Of a DNA stretch of 11,767 bases, positions 1 through 6,683 are shown one piece after another. Both the position numbers and the translations under genes were made by a program. The notes beneath the pieces were generated by a model. That model did not search any database and had not been told where the DNA came from. It saw only the letters and a program-made list of their open reading frames with translations. The stretch comes from Acidisoma sp035492295. GTDB lineage: Bacteria; Pseudomonadota; Alphaproteobacteria; Acetobacterales; Acetobacteraceae. The DNA is taken from positions 1 through 11,767 of the forward strand of contig NZ_DATJJK010000001.1 in NCBI RefSeq assembly GCF_035492295.1. The letters run 5' to 3'. The number at the start of each line of letters is the position of its first letter. Positions within the stretch are counted from its first letter, which is position 1.

Positions 1-2217
1 GTCATCGGTCTCGAGTTGCCGTAGCACGCGGGTCACGGACTGGGCGGTGGCGGAGACCGTCAGGACTCCAGGTGCCGCAGCCTCGTCACCGAGCGCCGGT
101 GGCGTCGCGACCACGGGCAGGCCCGCGGCGAGACAGGCGCCGATGGCGCCTGCGTCAGCGGCCGGTTTTTTGAAGGGGGCGAGGGCGATCCGGAGATTGG
201 CGAGGAGCGCGGCGTCCGCCGCGGCCGCGGCGTGCTGGTTGACGCTCTTGGGGAATTTCGCCGCGGAATTCTTCACGGCATGGATCTGGACTTTCGGCAG
301 CGCCTTGATGATCGCGGGCAGCAAGGTGGCGAGCCACTGCTCGGCCGAATCAGCGCCCGCGGCCTCGCCCTCCAGCAGCAGCCAAAGACCGCGGCGGTCT
401 TCGGCGCCCTTGGGGGCGAGGGAGAGCACGGCGGGGCCGCGAGCCTTGCCCTTCCCGAACTGGGCGGCGAGGTCGGAATTGCCGGTGACGATGGCGTCGC
501 TCGTCTCCACGGCGGCGTGCAGCGGGGAGGCTGCCTTCCCGGGCTCGGCCAGAAGCTGCTCCTCGGCGGCCGGCTCCAGCCGCAGCACAATGCGTGTGAC
601 GGGAGAGAGGCTGCGGATGGTCTCGGGCGCCATGGTCGCGGCCGCCCGGCCCGACAGTTCGGCGAGGGCGAAGGCGGGCCGTGCCGTCTCGATCACCCCG
701 GCGAGGGTGGGCGTGAAGGGCGCGCGCAGCACGGCAACTCCCGTCGCGCGCAAGGCCTCGGCACAAACCGGCTCATGGTCGAGACCGCCGGTATCGCCGA
801 AGACGACGTCATAGCCCAGGCGCTGCAGGGTCTCCGCCCGATCGAGGATGGTCGCCGGCGCCGCGGCCGCGGCATCGTCCAGAAGCAGGGCGCGGCCGGA
901 GGCGCGCGGCCAAGCGGGGCGCGCCGCCTGCTCCCAGCGCTCCGCGAGACGGGAGGCGAGGGCAGGATCCCGCGCCGCGGCGCCGAAGCCGCCCAGCCCG
1001 CCGGTGGCACTCCAGCCCAGGCTGCAGCGCGGCTGATAGAGAACGGAATGGCCCGCCTCCCAGCAGCGCAGGCAGAAATCCGTGATACTCGCGGCAAATT
1101 CGGGGAAGCCTGGGTCGAAACCCTCCAGCGCCTGGAAGACCGAGCCCCGGATCGCAACCGCGGCCTCGGGAGCGGCGGCGGCGGGCATCAGCCGGTCGAA
1201 CCAGGGGAAGCTGGCCTGCTCGGCATAGGCAAAGTCCGCCAGGCGGCCGGTACGGTCCGGCAGCAGGGCGGAGCTCTGCACGGTGCCGTCGGCGCGCAGC
1301 ACGCGCGAGGCGAGGACTGCGCAGTACGGCTGCGCCGCGAAACTTGCCCGCGCGCCAGCCAGCCAGTCCGGTGTCATGCGGATGGCGGCCGATAGGAAGA
1401 GCACAAGTTCACGGTCGCTGAGCCCGGCGATCCGGTTGCGCGCCGTGATCGGCGATTCGCCGGGGGCGGCGCGCCAGTAGCGCAGGTTCTGCACCAGGCT
1501 CGGCAGCAGCGCGAGTTCGGCCGAGAGGCCGGTATCGAGCAGCACGATCTCGGCTTCAGCGTCGATCCCGCTCTGCCGCAAGGCCAGCAGGCAGCCATAG
1601 GTCTCGGCGAGACTGCCGTCGCCGCTGACGCAGACGGTCAGCGCCGGAGTCTCGGGCTGGGCCAGAGCAAAAGGCTCGTATTGCGTGCGGGCGTGCGCCA
1701 CCAGGGCAGCGATGCCGAACGCGCCTTCAATGGAGACTGCTTCCGGTGGCATGTCGGAGAGTTGGGTGAAGAAACTGCCGATGGTGCCCAGCATGCTGCG
1801 CAACAAGTTCGCGTCCCGCGCGGCCCGCTCGTTCGTCTCGGCCAGCCGGGCCTGCAGCATGCGCATGCTGTGCTCGAGCTCGATCATCCGCTGCTCGAGG
1901 GGGAGCAGCGCGCCACGGCGGAAGGTAACGGAGCCGCCGATGGTATGGCCGGTTCGGGAATCGCAGATGCGAATGGTGGAGACGGACTTGCTGGCGATGG
2001 CCGACCAGGGCAGCAGAAATGCGAAGGCGTGCGCGCCGTCCCCGATTCCGGCTGTCTCCAGGTCCGCACGGAAGACATTGGCGAGGGTGTGGCCCACGGG
2101 TTCGTTGTCAACCAGCACGTCAAGCCGCAGTTGCAGCGCGGGATCGTCGGAATCCCAGCACCAGCCGCCGATCAGCCCGTCTTCCTGAATCGTTTCCAGA
2201 TGCCCTTGCAAGGCCAT
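1..2217 (-). CDS. Degenerate two-module glycosyltransferase-like protein (partial, 3' end outside window)
   Basis: An open frame of 739 codons runs from the ATG at 2217 to base 1 with no stop, so the C-terminus is missing. Residues 1-100 form a beta-rich domain with a GGWCWD motif (18-22) and a conserved-looking FRADLETAGIGDGAHAF stretch; similar domains precede proteobacterial glycan enzymes. Residues 103-140 are a likely coiled coil. Residues 190-405 align with a family 2 GT-A fold, and about 440-739 with a GT-B-like module. The layout and many framework residues match the 802-residue glycosyltransferase at 3928-6336 (for example EGFDPGF, FCLR, YQP). The catalytic motifs do not: DD becomes DT (228-229), NND becomes SAA (276-278), ED becomes SI, and the acceptor-side His is Trp (402). 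I infer a non-catalytic or divergent paralog. It probably shares a transcript with the methyltransferase 85 bp upstream. Its exact role is unknown. Confidence 0.8.
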   Translation of the reverse strand, partial: MALQGHLETIQEDGLIGGWCWDSDDPALQLRLDVLVDNEPVGHTLANVFRADLETAGIGDGAHAFAFLLPWSAIASKSVSTIRICDSRTGHTIGGSVTFRRGALLPLEQRMIELEHSMRMLQARLAETNERAARDANLLRSMLGTIGSFFTQLSDMPPEAVSIEGAFGIAALVAHARTQYEPFALAQPETPALTVCVSGDGSLAETYGCLLALRQSGIDAEAEIVLLDTGLSAELALLPSLVQNLRYWRAAPGESPITARNRIAGLSDRELVLFLSAAIRMTPDWLAGARASFAAQPYCAVLASRVLRADGTVQSSALLPDRTGRLADFAYAEQASFPWFDRLMPAAAAPEAAVAIRGSVFQALEGFDPGFPEFAASITDFCLRCWEAGHSVLYQPRCSLGWSATGGLGGFGAAARDPALASRLAERWEQAARPAWPRASGRALLLDDAAAAAPATILDRAETLQRLGYDVVFGDTGGLDHEPVCAEALRATGVAVLRAPFTPTLAGVIETARPAFALAELSGRAAATMAPETIRSLSPVTRIVLRLEPAAEEQLLAEPGKAASPLHAAVETSDAIVTGNSDLAAQFGKGKARGPAVLSLAPKGAEDRRGLWLLLEGEAAGADSAEQWLATLLPAIIKALPKVQIHAVKNSAAKFPKSVNQHAAAAADAALLANLRIALAPFKKPAADAGAIGACLAAGLPVVATPPALGDEAAAPGVLTVSATAQSVTRVLRQLETDD

Positions 2218-2302
2218 GGTCAGTTCCGTCTCGCTTTACCAGGAAAAGGGCCGTGGCCGTCAGCGCCGGTGTGGCAGCAGGCTATGGTCGTTGAAGGGCG
2301 TC

Positions 2303-3115
2303 TCATCGGAAGGCCAGGAAGATCATATTGTAGGGGCCGAGGTAACCAAGTTCCTCCGACCAGTAGCAGGAAGCAGCGGCATCGGTGAAGCCTGCATCAT
2401 GGAGCCGGGTGATGAGGTCCCAACCGAGCCGATGGGCGGCATCGGCTGAGAAGAGAGGCAGATCCGTGGGCGCTACGCCCTCGATCCAAGGTGCAGTCAC
2501 GCTGTCCTCGGCTTCGACATCGAAGGGCGTCGAGAACAGGAAACTTCCGCCTGGCATTAGACTGCTGGCGATGGCGGCCAGCGCCCTGTCGAGCGGCGGA
2601 ATGTGGGCCAGTTCGTCGGCGGCGAGGATCATGTGCTGCGATTGCGCCGGCACCGGCAGCTTTGCCCGGCCGGTCTCGTCCCACAGCAGCCGCGGCCAGA
2701 GATCAAAGGAGAAGGCGCGCTCTGTCAGATAGTCGAGCAGGCGATCGCCGCGGCCGATGATGCCACCGCGCGTCCAGGAGGGCGGGCCGAGGCGGGGCAG
2801 CGCTATGTGAAGCAGTGCCCGCTCGTGACTGGTGAGGGCAAAGCGGCAGCCGCAGGCTTGGGTCAGTCGCCAATGCGGCACCCAGCGCCCATTGGCGGTG
2901 GCGCTGCCGCCATGGGTTTGCGAGATAAAGTCGGTCACCTCTAGGCATGGGGCGCAGAAGCCGCCGGTCGTGAGCGAAGCGTCGTCCACGCCGAGCGATT
3001 GCTCGCGCCGGTAGCGTTCGTCGAACAAGTCGCGGTTGTCCGCACGGAAGCGCTTGAATTCGTCCATCGAGCGGAAGGTTGCGCCGGGAAAACGGACGGA
3101 GGCCTCAGTGGTCAC
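2303..3115 (-). CDS. Class I SAM-dependent methyltransferase with N-terminal Cys ligand cluster
   Basis: The product is 270 residues. The N-terminal half has paired cysteines C54-x2-C57 and C88-x-C90 followed by a SHERALLHIAL helix. This matches methyltransferases that place a small metal-binding knuckle before the Rossmann core. The C-terminal half has the post-motif region DELAHIPPLDRALAAIASSLMPGGSFLFSTPF (split here as 167-181 and 182-198) and ends with YWSEELGYLG (251-260), a tail I associate with this family. The glycine-rich SAM motif I is not obvious; around 118-130 there is only IIGRGDRLLDYL. The start is a GTG at 3115. An in-frame stop lies upstream at 3185-3187 and no ATG intervenes, but no good ribosome-binding site is seen, and the ATG at residue 17 is an alternative. 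It lies between two glycosyltransferase genes, which suggests methylation of a sugar or glycan; the substrate is unknown. Confidence 0.72.
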   Translation of the reverse strand: MTTEASVRFPGATFRSMDEFKRFRADNRDLFDERYRREQSLGVDDASLTTGGFCAPCLEVTDFISQTHGGSATANGRWVPHWRLTQACGCRFALTSHERALLHIALPRLGPPSWTRGGIIGRGDRLLDYLTERAFSFDLWPRLLWDETGRAKLPVPAQSQHMILAADELAHIPPLDRALAAIASSLMPGGSFLFSTPFDVEAEDSVTAPWIEGVAPTDLPLFSADAAHRLGWDLITRLHDAGFTDAAASCYWSEELGYLGPYNMIFLAFR

Positions 3116-3273
3116 GGGCGGCCAGCCGGCGAATGAAACAATTCTGGTCGAGGCTCTGCTGCATGCAATGCACTGTTGGTCATCCTAGCTGGGCCGCTGA
3201 TCTCTAGAGTTTGATCGTGGCAGAGAGAAGCGTCTCCACTTCAATCTGCCAGTTAAATCACACTCAACCCGTG

Positions 3274-3337
3274 AAAAAGGGCCTGATTCCCGATCCAGAT
3301 GAAAGGCTTGCGCTGTTCATCTGGAGCGATCAGACCC
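3274..3337 (-). terminator. Intrinsic terminator after the 159-residue gene
   Basis: A long imperfect inverted repeat spans 3279-3337. Arms pair as GGG/CCC, CTGAT/ATCAG, CG/CG and TCCAGATGAA/TTCATCTGGA (20 pairs in total). There is a 12-base loop, a 3-base bulge and two mismatches. Reading the minus strand, the base of the stem is followed at once by five T (3278-3274). It lies 66 bases beyond the stop codon of the 159-residue gene, so it would end that transcript and separate it from the methyltransferase unit. The stem is longer than a typical terminator, so another role is possible. Confidence 0.55.
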
Positions 3338-3402
3338 TAATTATACGCGCGTGACCTCGCTAGCAATCAGGCAAGATGCCTCGATGGTTTTGCCCTGTCC
3401 GA

Positions 3403-3882
3403 TCAGGCAAGGGTGATGGAGCGGAAGCAGAGGCCTAGCTCGCGGCTGTCCTTGCCGGCACCAACATCGACGGGCTTGGCGCTTTTTGGAAGATGGAAGG
3501 AACAGGTCAACAGCGCCTTGCCGTCACGTTCGAAGATTTGCTCGGGCTCGATCATGCCGCTCAGCAGATAGGATTTCGATTCCTGCAGGCGCCAGAAGCC
3601 GATGCGGGAGCCGTTGACGTAGAGGGTGACGTCCTGCGAGGTGACGTTGCCGCTGATGAAGGGAATGGCCTCTACGGTTACTCGTAGCGTGCGCCGCACG
3701 GGACCGGTCACGATCTGCATCACGGCCTCGGGACCATCGTTCCAGATATGCGGATCTTCAGGCGCGGACCAACCCGAGATAAGCCCGGCGGTTCCGAGAT
3801 CGAAATTGCCGAATAATCTCGTGGTGCCGATTTCCCATTCGGCCTCCAATTCCTTGTGCATTGCCTTGGTCATCGTCGCCAT
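3403..3882 (-). CDS. Small beta-sandwich-like protein of glycosyltransferase loci
   Basis: This 159-residue protein has no signal peptide or membrane segment. It carries GWSAPEDPHIW (37-47), a central QDVTLYVNGSRIGFW strand pair (83-97) and a C-terminal DSRELGLCFRSITL (145-158). The pattern of alternating strands with conserved G, W, H and N residues suggests a jelly-roll or lectin-like fold. I recall comparable modules as fused or free partners of bacterial glycosyltransferases, but I cannot name a family with certainty. The ATG at 3882 is preceded by AGGAAGGA with an eight-base spacer, a convincing ribosome-binding site. It starts 45 bp after the stop of the 802-residue glycosyltransferase and is probably co-transcribed with it. 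A carbohydrate-binding accessory role is an inference. Confidence 0.7.
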   Translation of the reverse strand: MATMTKAMHKELEAEWEIGTTRLFGNFDLGTAGLISGWSAPEDPHIWNDGPEAVMQIVTGPVRRTLRVTVEAIPFISGNVTSQDVTLYVNGSRIGFWRLQESKSYLLSGMIEPEQIFERDGKALLTCSFHLPKSAKPVDVGAGKDSRELGLCFRSITLA

Positions 3883-3927
3883 CGGTCAAATCCTTCCTGA
3901 AGCCGGATGCTGTCTTGAAGCCTTGGG

Positions 3928-6336
3928 TCAGTCGCCTGCGAAGTCCGCAATATTCCTTTGCGCCACTCCGATGTCGAATACGACGTGCTGATCGGGCGCT
4001 AGGCTCATGCGTGCTGCATGTGCCCGATCGATGGCAGAATTAAGGACCTGGGCGCCCATTCCTGTGGAAAAATGCTCTTCGAGCAGAACTTGCCCGGCAC
4101 GTGACAAGCGGTTCCAAAGTGTTTCGTCGTTGTAAAGGCGCAGTGTGGCAGAAGCAAAGTCTTCCGGTGAGTCTGCAACCAGAACGTGCTCCTCGTCCGC
4201 GAGCCCGGCCCCTTCGACGCCAATTGCGGACGAGACGATCGGCAGTCCATAAGACAGTGCCGACATTACCTTGCCTTTGGCACCCGCACCGTAACGCAGC
4301 GGGCACACGAAGACCCGGCAACGGTCGAATAGATCACGCAAATCCTCGACAAGACCGACGAATTCGATACCGTCCCCGGCGAGTTCGCGCACGGATTGCG
4401 GCGCATTGGCGCCGGCGATGATGAAGCGGATAGAGGGATCAGCCGCGCGGATCAGCGGGAATATGTCGCTGATGAAATACATGACGGCGTCGACATTCGG
4501 CGTGTGCCGGTAGCCGCCGAGAAAGCAGATGTCGCGGCGTTCGGCGAAGGTCTGGCTCGTTCCGAAAACCTCATACATCAGCGGCCATACGGCGACCGGT
4601 GCCCCGGGCAACTCGCTCGCCAGTACCTCGGCTTCGATCGTCGAATGGGTGATGGTGCAATCGGCCGCGGCGATGATGGCAAGCTCGCGGGCTTTAACTT
4701 CTGCTGCTTCCGCCTGCTTCTCGCTGTCGCCGGCAAGTTCCGCCTCACGTTGCTGGCGCAGGAAATGCAGGTCCGCGACGTGGAAAAGAAGACAGGCGTC
4801 CTTCGCATATGCCCGGATATCGTCGATCACGCGTTCCAGTATGTGGTAGCGATAGACGAGGATGGCATCGAAGAGATGGCCGTAGCGTCGGATGTAATTG
4901 GTGAAGCCAAGGTCATAGGGCGCGTAGGCGCACTCGACGCCGGTCTTCTGCAGATCAGTCGTGTAGCGATCCTGGAAGAGCCAGTTGTCTTCGGCTACAA
5001 AATGGGCCTTGTATCCCAGGCGATGGCAGACTTTCAGGGCCAGGACGGTCTGCACCGAGCCCGCATCCTGGTTTGGGGTCGGGGCAGAGACGTCGACCAC
5101 AAGGATGCGGCGCCGGACGGATCGTTCGCGTTCGGAATAGGGCGCCTCGGGATCACGGCGATGGGTTTCAAGCTTTTCCCGCCAGCGCAAATAGAGCTTG
5201 CGTGTATTGGTAATCTGATAGGCCTTGACCCCCTTGCCGGTATCGGTGCCGGAGGTTTTGCCTTCGTAATGCACTATGCGGGACTGTGGCTGCATCCACA
5301 CTTCGTAGCCGAGGGCGGCGATGCGCAGACAGAGATCGGCATCCTCGCAATAGGCCGGCGTGAAGAGGGGGTCGAAGCCGCCGAGAGCATGCCAAAGACT
5401 GGTCGGCAGGACGATGGAGCAGCCTGAGATATAGTCCACCTGCCGTGCGTGGCTGTATTCGGGCCGGTTCGGATCATCGTTGCGGCCATAGTTCCAGCAA
5501 TTGCCATTGCGCCAGATGATGCCTCCGGCTTCCTGCAAACTGCCATCGGCATAGAAGAGTTTCGAACCGACCAGGCCCGCTTTGGGAAAAAGCGAAAAGC
5601 TGTCGAGCAGCCCGTCCAGCCAGCCGGGCACCACCCGGGTGTCATTGTTCAGCATGAGCACAAAACGGCCACGAGCCATGGCGCCGCCCGTGTTACAGCT
5701 CCGGATGAAGCCGCCATTCTTGGGCTGTAGATGATAACGGATGTCGGCGACCTCGGGCAGGTAGCTGCCGCTGACATCGGGCGAGCAGTCGTCGATCACG
5801 ATGAGTTCGGCGCTGTATTGTGAGTCCTGACGGAACAGGCTCTCGAGGCAGTTCAGAGTATAGGCGAGCTGACCATAGATCGGAATGACAATGGAGACAT
5901 CCGGCGTTTCGGCCGCGCCATCCCCGAGGACCCGCAACACTCTCGGCATGGCATTGAGCGCGGCCACCGCGGCGGTGAAGTCCGGCGTGTCGCCCTCAAG
6001 ATCAAAACGGTTCAGGAATAATTTGCCGCGTTCCCCTTCGATTATCACGGAATCGTCCACGCGGTGATCGTAGGGGCTGAAGTCCGTGGTCGCGGAATCG
6101 GGCTCTTCGGCGCGTCGCCAGGCGAAGCGGGCGCGCGGCGGCTCGAACCAGCCGCCCCCGCCCCCACTGCCTCCACCATTCTCAACTTCACGGCGCAGGC
6201 GCGTGATTTCCCCGCGCAGCGCGAGCGTGGTCTCCTCCACCGTGAGCAGCCGATTCCCGAGGGCGATAGCCTTGCCCTGTGGTTCCGGGGCGTCCATCAC
6301 GCCATTGCTCATCTCTGAGACCCAGCTCAGATCCAT
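3928..6336 (-). CDS. Bifunctional GT-A (family 2) / GT-B (family 4-like) glycosyltransferase
   Basis: An 802-residue cytoplasmic protein without membrane segments. Residues 33-55 are a short coiled coil, followed by a Gly-rich linker (54-62). The GT-A module (about 145-390) has VSIVIPIYG (147-155), the nucleotide-binding VIDDCS (180-185), LNNDT (229-233), ALGGFD (317-322), the catalytic-type ED (331-332) and H356. These are hallmarks of rhamnosyl-type family 2 enzymes. The GT-B module (about 410-770) has the first Rossmann strand ILVVDVSAPTPNQDAGS (411-427), a FLGGYRHTPNVDAV acceptor-domain start (605-618) and the donor-site GAKGKVMSALSYGLP (685-699). Both modules look catalytically intact, so it may add two sugars in sequence to a surface polysaccharide or protein. 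The ATG at 6336 has AGAGGAA ten bases upstream (6347-6353). It is the first gene of the minus-strand unit, and the 159-residue gene follows by 45 bp. Confidence 0.9.
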   Translation of the reverse strand: MDLSWVSEMSNGVMDAPEPQGKAIALGNRLLTVEETTLALRGEITRLRREVENGGGSGGGGGWFEPPRARFAWRRAEEPDSATTDFSPYDHRVDDSVIIEGERGKLFLNRFDLEGDTPDFTAAVAALNAMPRVLRVLGDGAAETPDVSIVIPIYGQLAYTLNCLESLFRQDSQYSAELIVIDDCSPDVSGSYLPEVADIRYHLQPKNGGFIRSCNTGGAMARGRFVLMLNNDTRVVPGWLDGLLDSFSLFPKAGLVGSKLFYADGSLQEAGGIIWRNGNCWNYGRNDDPNRPEYSHARQVDYISGCSIVLPTSLWHALGGFDPLFTPAYCEDADLCLRIAALGYEVWMQPQSRIVHYEGKTSGTDTGKGVKAYQITNTRKLYLRWREKLETHRRDPEAPYSERERSVRRRILVVDVSAPTPNQDAGSVQTVLALKVCHRLGYKAHFVAEDNWLFQDRYTTDLQKTGVECAYAPYDLGFTNYIRRYGHLFDAILVYRYHILERVIDDIRAYAKDACLLFHVADLHFLRQQREAELAGDSEKQAEAAEVKARELAIIAAADCTITHSTIEAEVLASELPGAPVAVWPLMYEVFGTSQTFAERRDICFLGGYRHTPNVDAVMYFISDIFPLIRAADPSIRFIIAGANAPQSVRELAGDGIEFVGLVEDLRDLFDRCRVFVCPLRYGAGAKGKVMSALSYGLPIVSSAIGVEGAGLADEEHVLVADSPEDFASATLRLYNDETLWNRLSRAGQVLLEEHFSTGMGAQVLNSAIDRAHAARMSLAPDQHVVFDIGVAQRNIADFAGD

Positions 6337-6400
6337 CGAAGCTGATTTCCTCTATCCAACCGCCGGTTCGGAGTGATTTTGCCGCACTGCAGCGAGGCGG

Positions 6401-6429
6401 ATATCACCATGCTAACGACCCGTTAACAA
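6401..6429 (-). promoter_or_regulatory. Candidate promoter with CtrA-like box for the glycosyltransferase operon
   Basis: On the minus strand TTGTTA (6429-6424) and TGATAT (6406-6401) are 17 bases apart, a weak match to a housekeeping promoter, about 65 bases before the ATG at 6336. The spacer and -35 overlap TTAACGGGTCGTTAG (6426-6412), which differs in one base from the CtrA consensus TTAA-N7-TTAA of alphaproteobacteria. The spacing is exact; functional use is an inference. Confidence 0.35.
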
Positions 6430-6443
6430 CAACAAATTCATAG

Positions 6444-6467
6444 AGATCGCGAAAAAATAAGCGATCT
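6444..6467. repeat. Inverted repeat AGATCGC-N10-GCGATCT
   Basis: Two perfect seven-base arms (6444-6450 and 6461-6467) flank an A/T-rich ten-base spacer. It lies about 15 bases upstream of the candidate -35 of the glycosyltransferase operon, a plausible place for an activator site. It has no T-run on either side, which argues against a terminator. Confidence 0.45.
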
Positions 6468-6659
6468 TGTTGCGTGTGCCACGATTGTTTCATACAGCAT
6501 CACGGGACGGAGCTCGGGACAAAAAAATCTGTGCCAAAGGGGTGGTCGCCAGCGCTGCGCCGGCAACTCATGGCCCTTCCGGCATCACAAATTTTATAGC
6601 GCGGAAAGGAGATCCCTATTGACGCCTTGATCTGGGCGGTTAGGTGCTTGTGCAGCGAG

Positions 6660-6676
6660 CTTTAGTTCCGCTAAAG
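6660..6676. promoter_or_regulatory. Operator-like palindrome before the HTH-cysD start
   Basis: CTTTAG-TTCCG-CTAAAG is a perfect six-base inverted repeat with a five-base spacer, ending seven bases before the ATG at 6684. Small Cro/YdaS-type regulators commonly bind dyads of this size and repress their own genes. The first product of this operon begins with such a domain. Binding is inferred, not shown. No clear Shine-Dalgarno lies between the dyad and the ATG. Confidence 0.45.
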
Positions 6677-6683
6677 TTTCCCC

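Larger units (their letters stand above)
6337..6683. other. Divergent intergenic region between glycan and cys operons
   Basis: No protein gene is visible in these 347 bp, and base composition shifts to A/T-rich runs (6428-6470, 6520-6527, 6589-6598). On the glycan side it holds a CtrA-like box, a weak promoter and an inverted repeat, listed separately. On the cys side there is a TTGACG (6619-6624) that could be a -35 element, though no convincing -10 follows. There is also an AAAGGAGA (6605-6612) that resembles a ribosome-binding site with no annotated gene behind it, and a palindrome abutting the HTH-cysD start. CAGCGCTG (6550-6557) is a short perfect palindrome with no clear role. Confidence 0.6.

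Noticed and set aside
232..1395. A 387-codon plus-strand open frame
   Set aside because: It is antisense to the clear glycosyltransferase-like frame on the minus strand, shows low-complexity Gly/Arg/Ala-rich content, and has no recognisable domain.
4396..5427. A 343-codon plus-strand open frame
   Set aside because: It lies entirely within the 802-residue glycosyltransferase on the opposite strand, whose motifs are unambiguous; the open frame is a GC-rich codon shadow.
6443..6468. Inverted repeat 6444-6467 as a terminator
   Set aside because: It follows no gene end on either strand and has no T-run after the second arm.
6518..6533. TTGGCACAGATTTTTTTG on the minus strand as a sigma-54 promoter
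   Set aside because: The -24-like TGGCAC is present, but the -12 GC at the required spacing is missing, being replaced by a T-run.
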